From: a bacterium
GTDB taxonomy: Bacteria; Bacillota; Clostridia; Oscillospirales; Acutalibacteraceae
DNA: 6,173 bases
Assembly: GCA_004560045.1 (NCBI GenBank)
Contig: SFWF01000072.1
Location: 1-6,173, forward strand
Direction: 5' to 3'
Shown: piece by piece, positions 6,059 to 6,173 of the stretch
How positions within the stretch are numbered: the first letter of the stretch is position 1
Layout of the letters: every line of letters starts with the position of its first letter
Program-made: the position numbers and the translations under genes
Notes under the pieces: model-generated
What the model was told of the DNA's origin: nothing
The model's database searches: none
What the model saw: only the letters and a program-made list of their open reading frames with translations

Positions 6059-6173
6059 ATGCAAAAGGTCGTAGATTATTCGGCCTTTACCGAAAAAATC
6101 ATAGCCGAGAATAAAGAAAACGGCAAAAAACCAACCCTGCTGCTTCACGTTTGCTGTGCGCCTTGCTCAAGCT
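6059..6173 (+). CDS. queH: Epoxyqueuosine reductase QueH (3' partial, first 38 codons)
   Basis: Only the N-terminus is in the window. ATG 6059 follows AAAGGAGG by seven bases. The 38 visible residues end in LLLHVCCAPCSS (27-38), the Cys-Cys plus Cys-x-x-Cys signature near the start of QueH (DUF208) proteins. QueH reduces epoxyqueuosine to queuosine in tRNA, the last step of queuosine synthesis, and is the non-homologous replacement for the cobalamin-dependent QueG; conserved cysteines hold an iron-sulfur cluster. The preceding residues are a lysine- and glutamate-rich leader usual for the family. It is transcribed divergently from the membrane protein gene and has its own strong promoter. The identification rests on the cysteine signature, which is highly characteristic, but most of the protein cannot be examined. 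Confidence 0.88.
   Translation, partial: MQKVVDYSAFTEKIIAENKENGKKPTLLLHVCCAPCSS

Noticed and set aside
5807..6148. 113-codon minus-strand frame running across the queH start
   Set aside because: It overlaps queH and its promoter, and sits out of frame over the membrane protein gene, whose helices are convincing.

Overview
The window looks like a chromosomal segment of a Gram-positive, Clostridia-type anaerobe, probably Oscillospirales/Ruminococcaceae-like from a gut or rumen community. This is inferred from strong AGGAGG-type ribosome binding sites, roughly balanced base composition, type I dockerin repeats joined to glycoside hydrolase domains, and a DUF208-type QueH. No rRNA or other taxonomic marker is present, so the assignment is tentative.

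Bases 1-1701 hold the 3' part of a gene for a large secreted glycan-active enzyme; its 5' end lies outside the window. After a 116-bp intergenic region with a promoter and nested GCCAA dyads comes a complete paralogue (1818-5216, 1132 aa). The paralogue has, in order, a signal peptide, two GLUG-type beta-helix modules, an internal dockerin, an alpha/beta domain resembling the N-terminal domains of GH20/GH67 enzymes, and a C-terminal GH16 catalytic domain with an intact EVDVFE active-site motif. The partial copy keeps the same order from the end of the second beta-helix module onward. The two genes form a tandem duplication of diverged enzymes, yet share a 56-bp stretch of perfect DNA identity in the GH16 region, which suggests gene conversion.

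A strong hairpin terminator (5223-5247) follows the second enzyme. It is shared with a convergent gene (about 5233-5979, minus strand) for a six-helix membrane protein of the YjdF/DUF2238 kind, whose stop codon lies in the hairpin loop. Divergent from that gene, a near-consensus promoter and ribosome binding site drive the start of queH (6059 to the window edge), an epoxyqueuosine reductase of tRNA modification.

The two GH16 proteins probably act outside the cell on the same or related beta-glycans and may be docked to a cohesin-bearing scaffold. The membrane protein and queH look like unrelated housekeeping neighbours. The most notable points are the enzyme architecture, the conversion tract and the candidate operator; I see no defence system, mobile element, CRISPR array or RNA gene.
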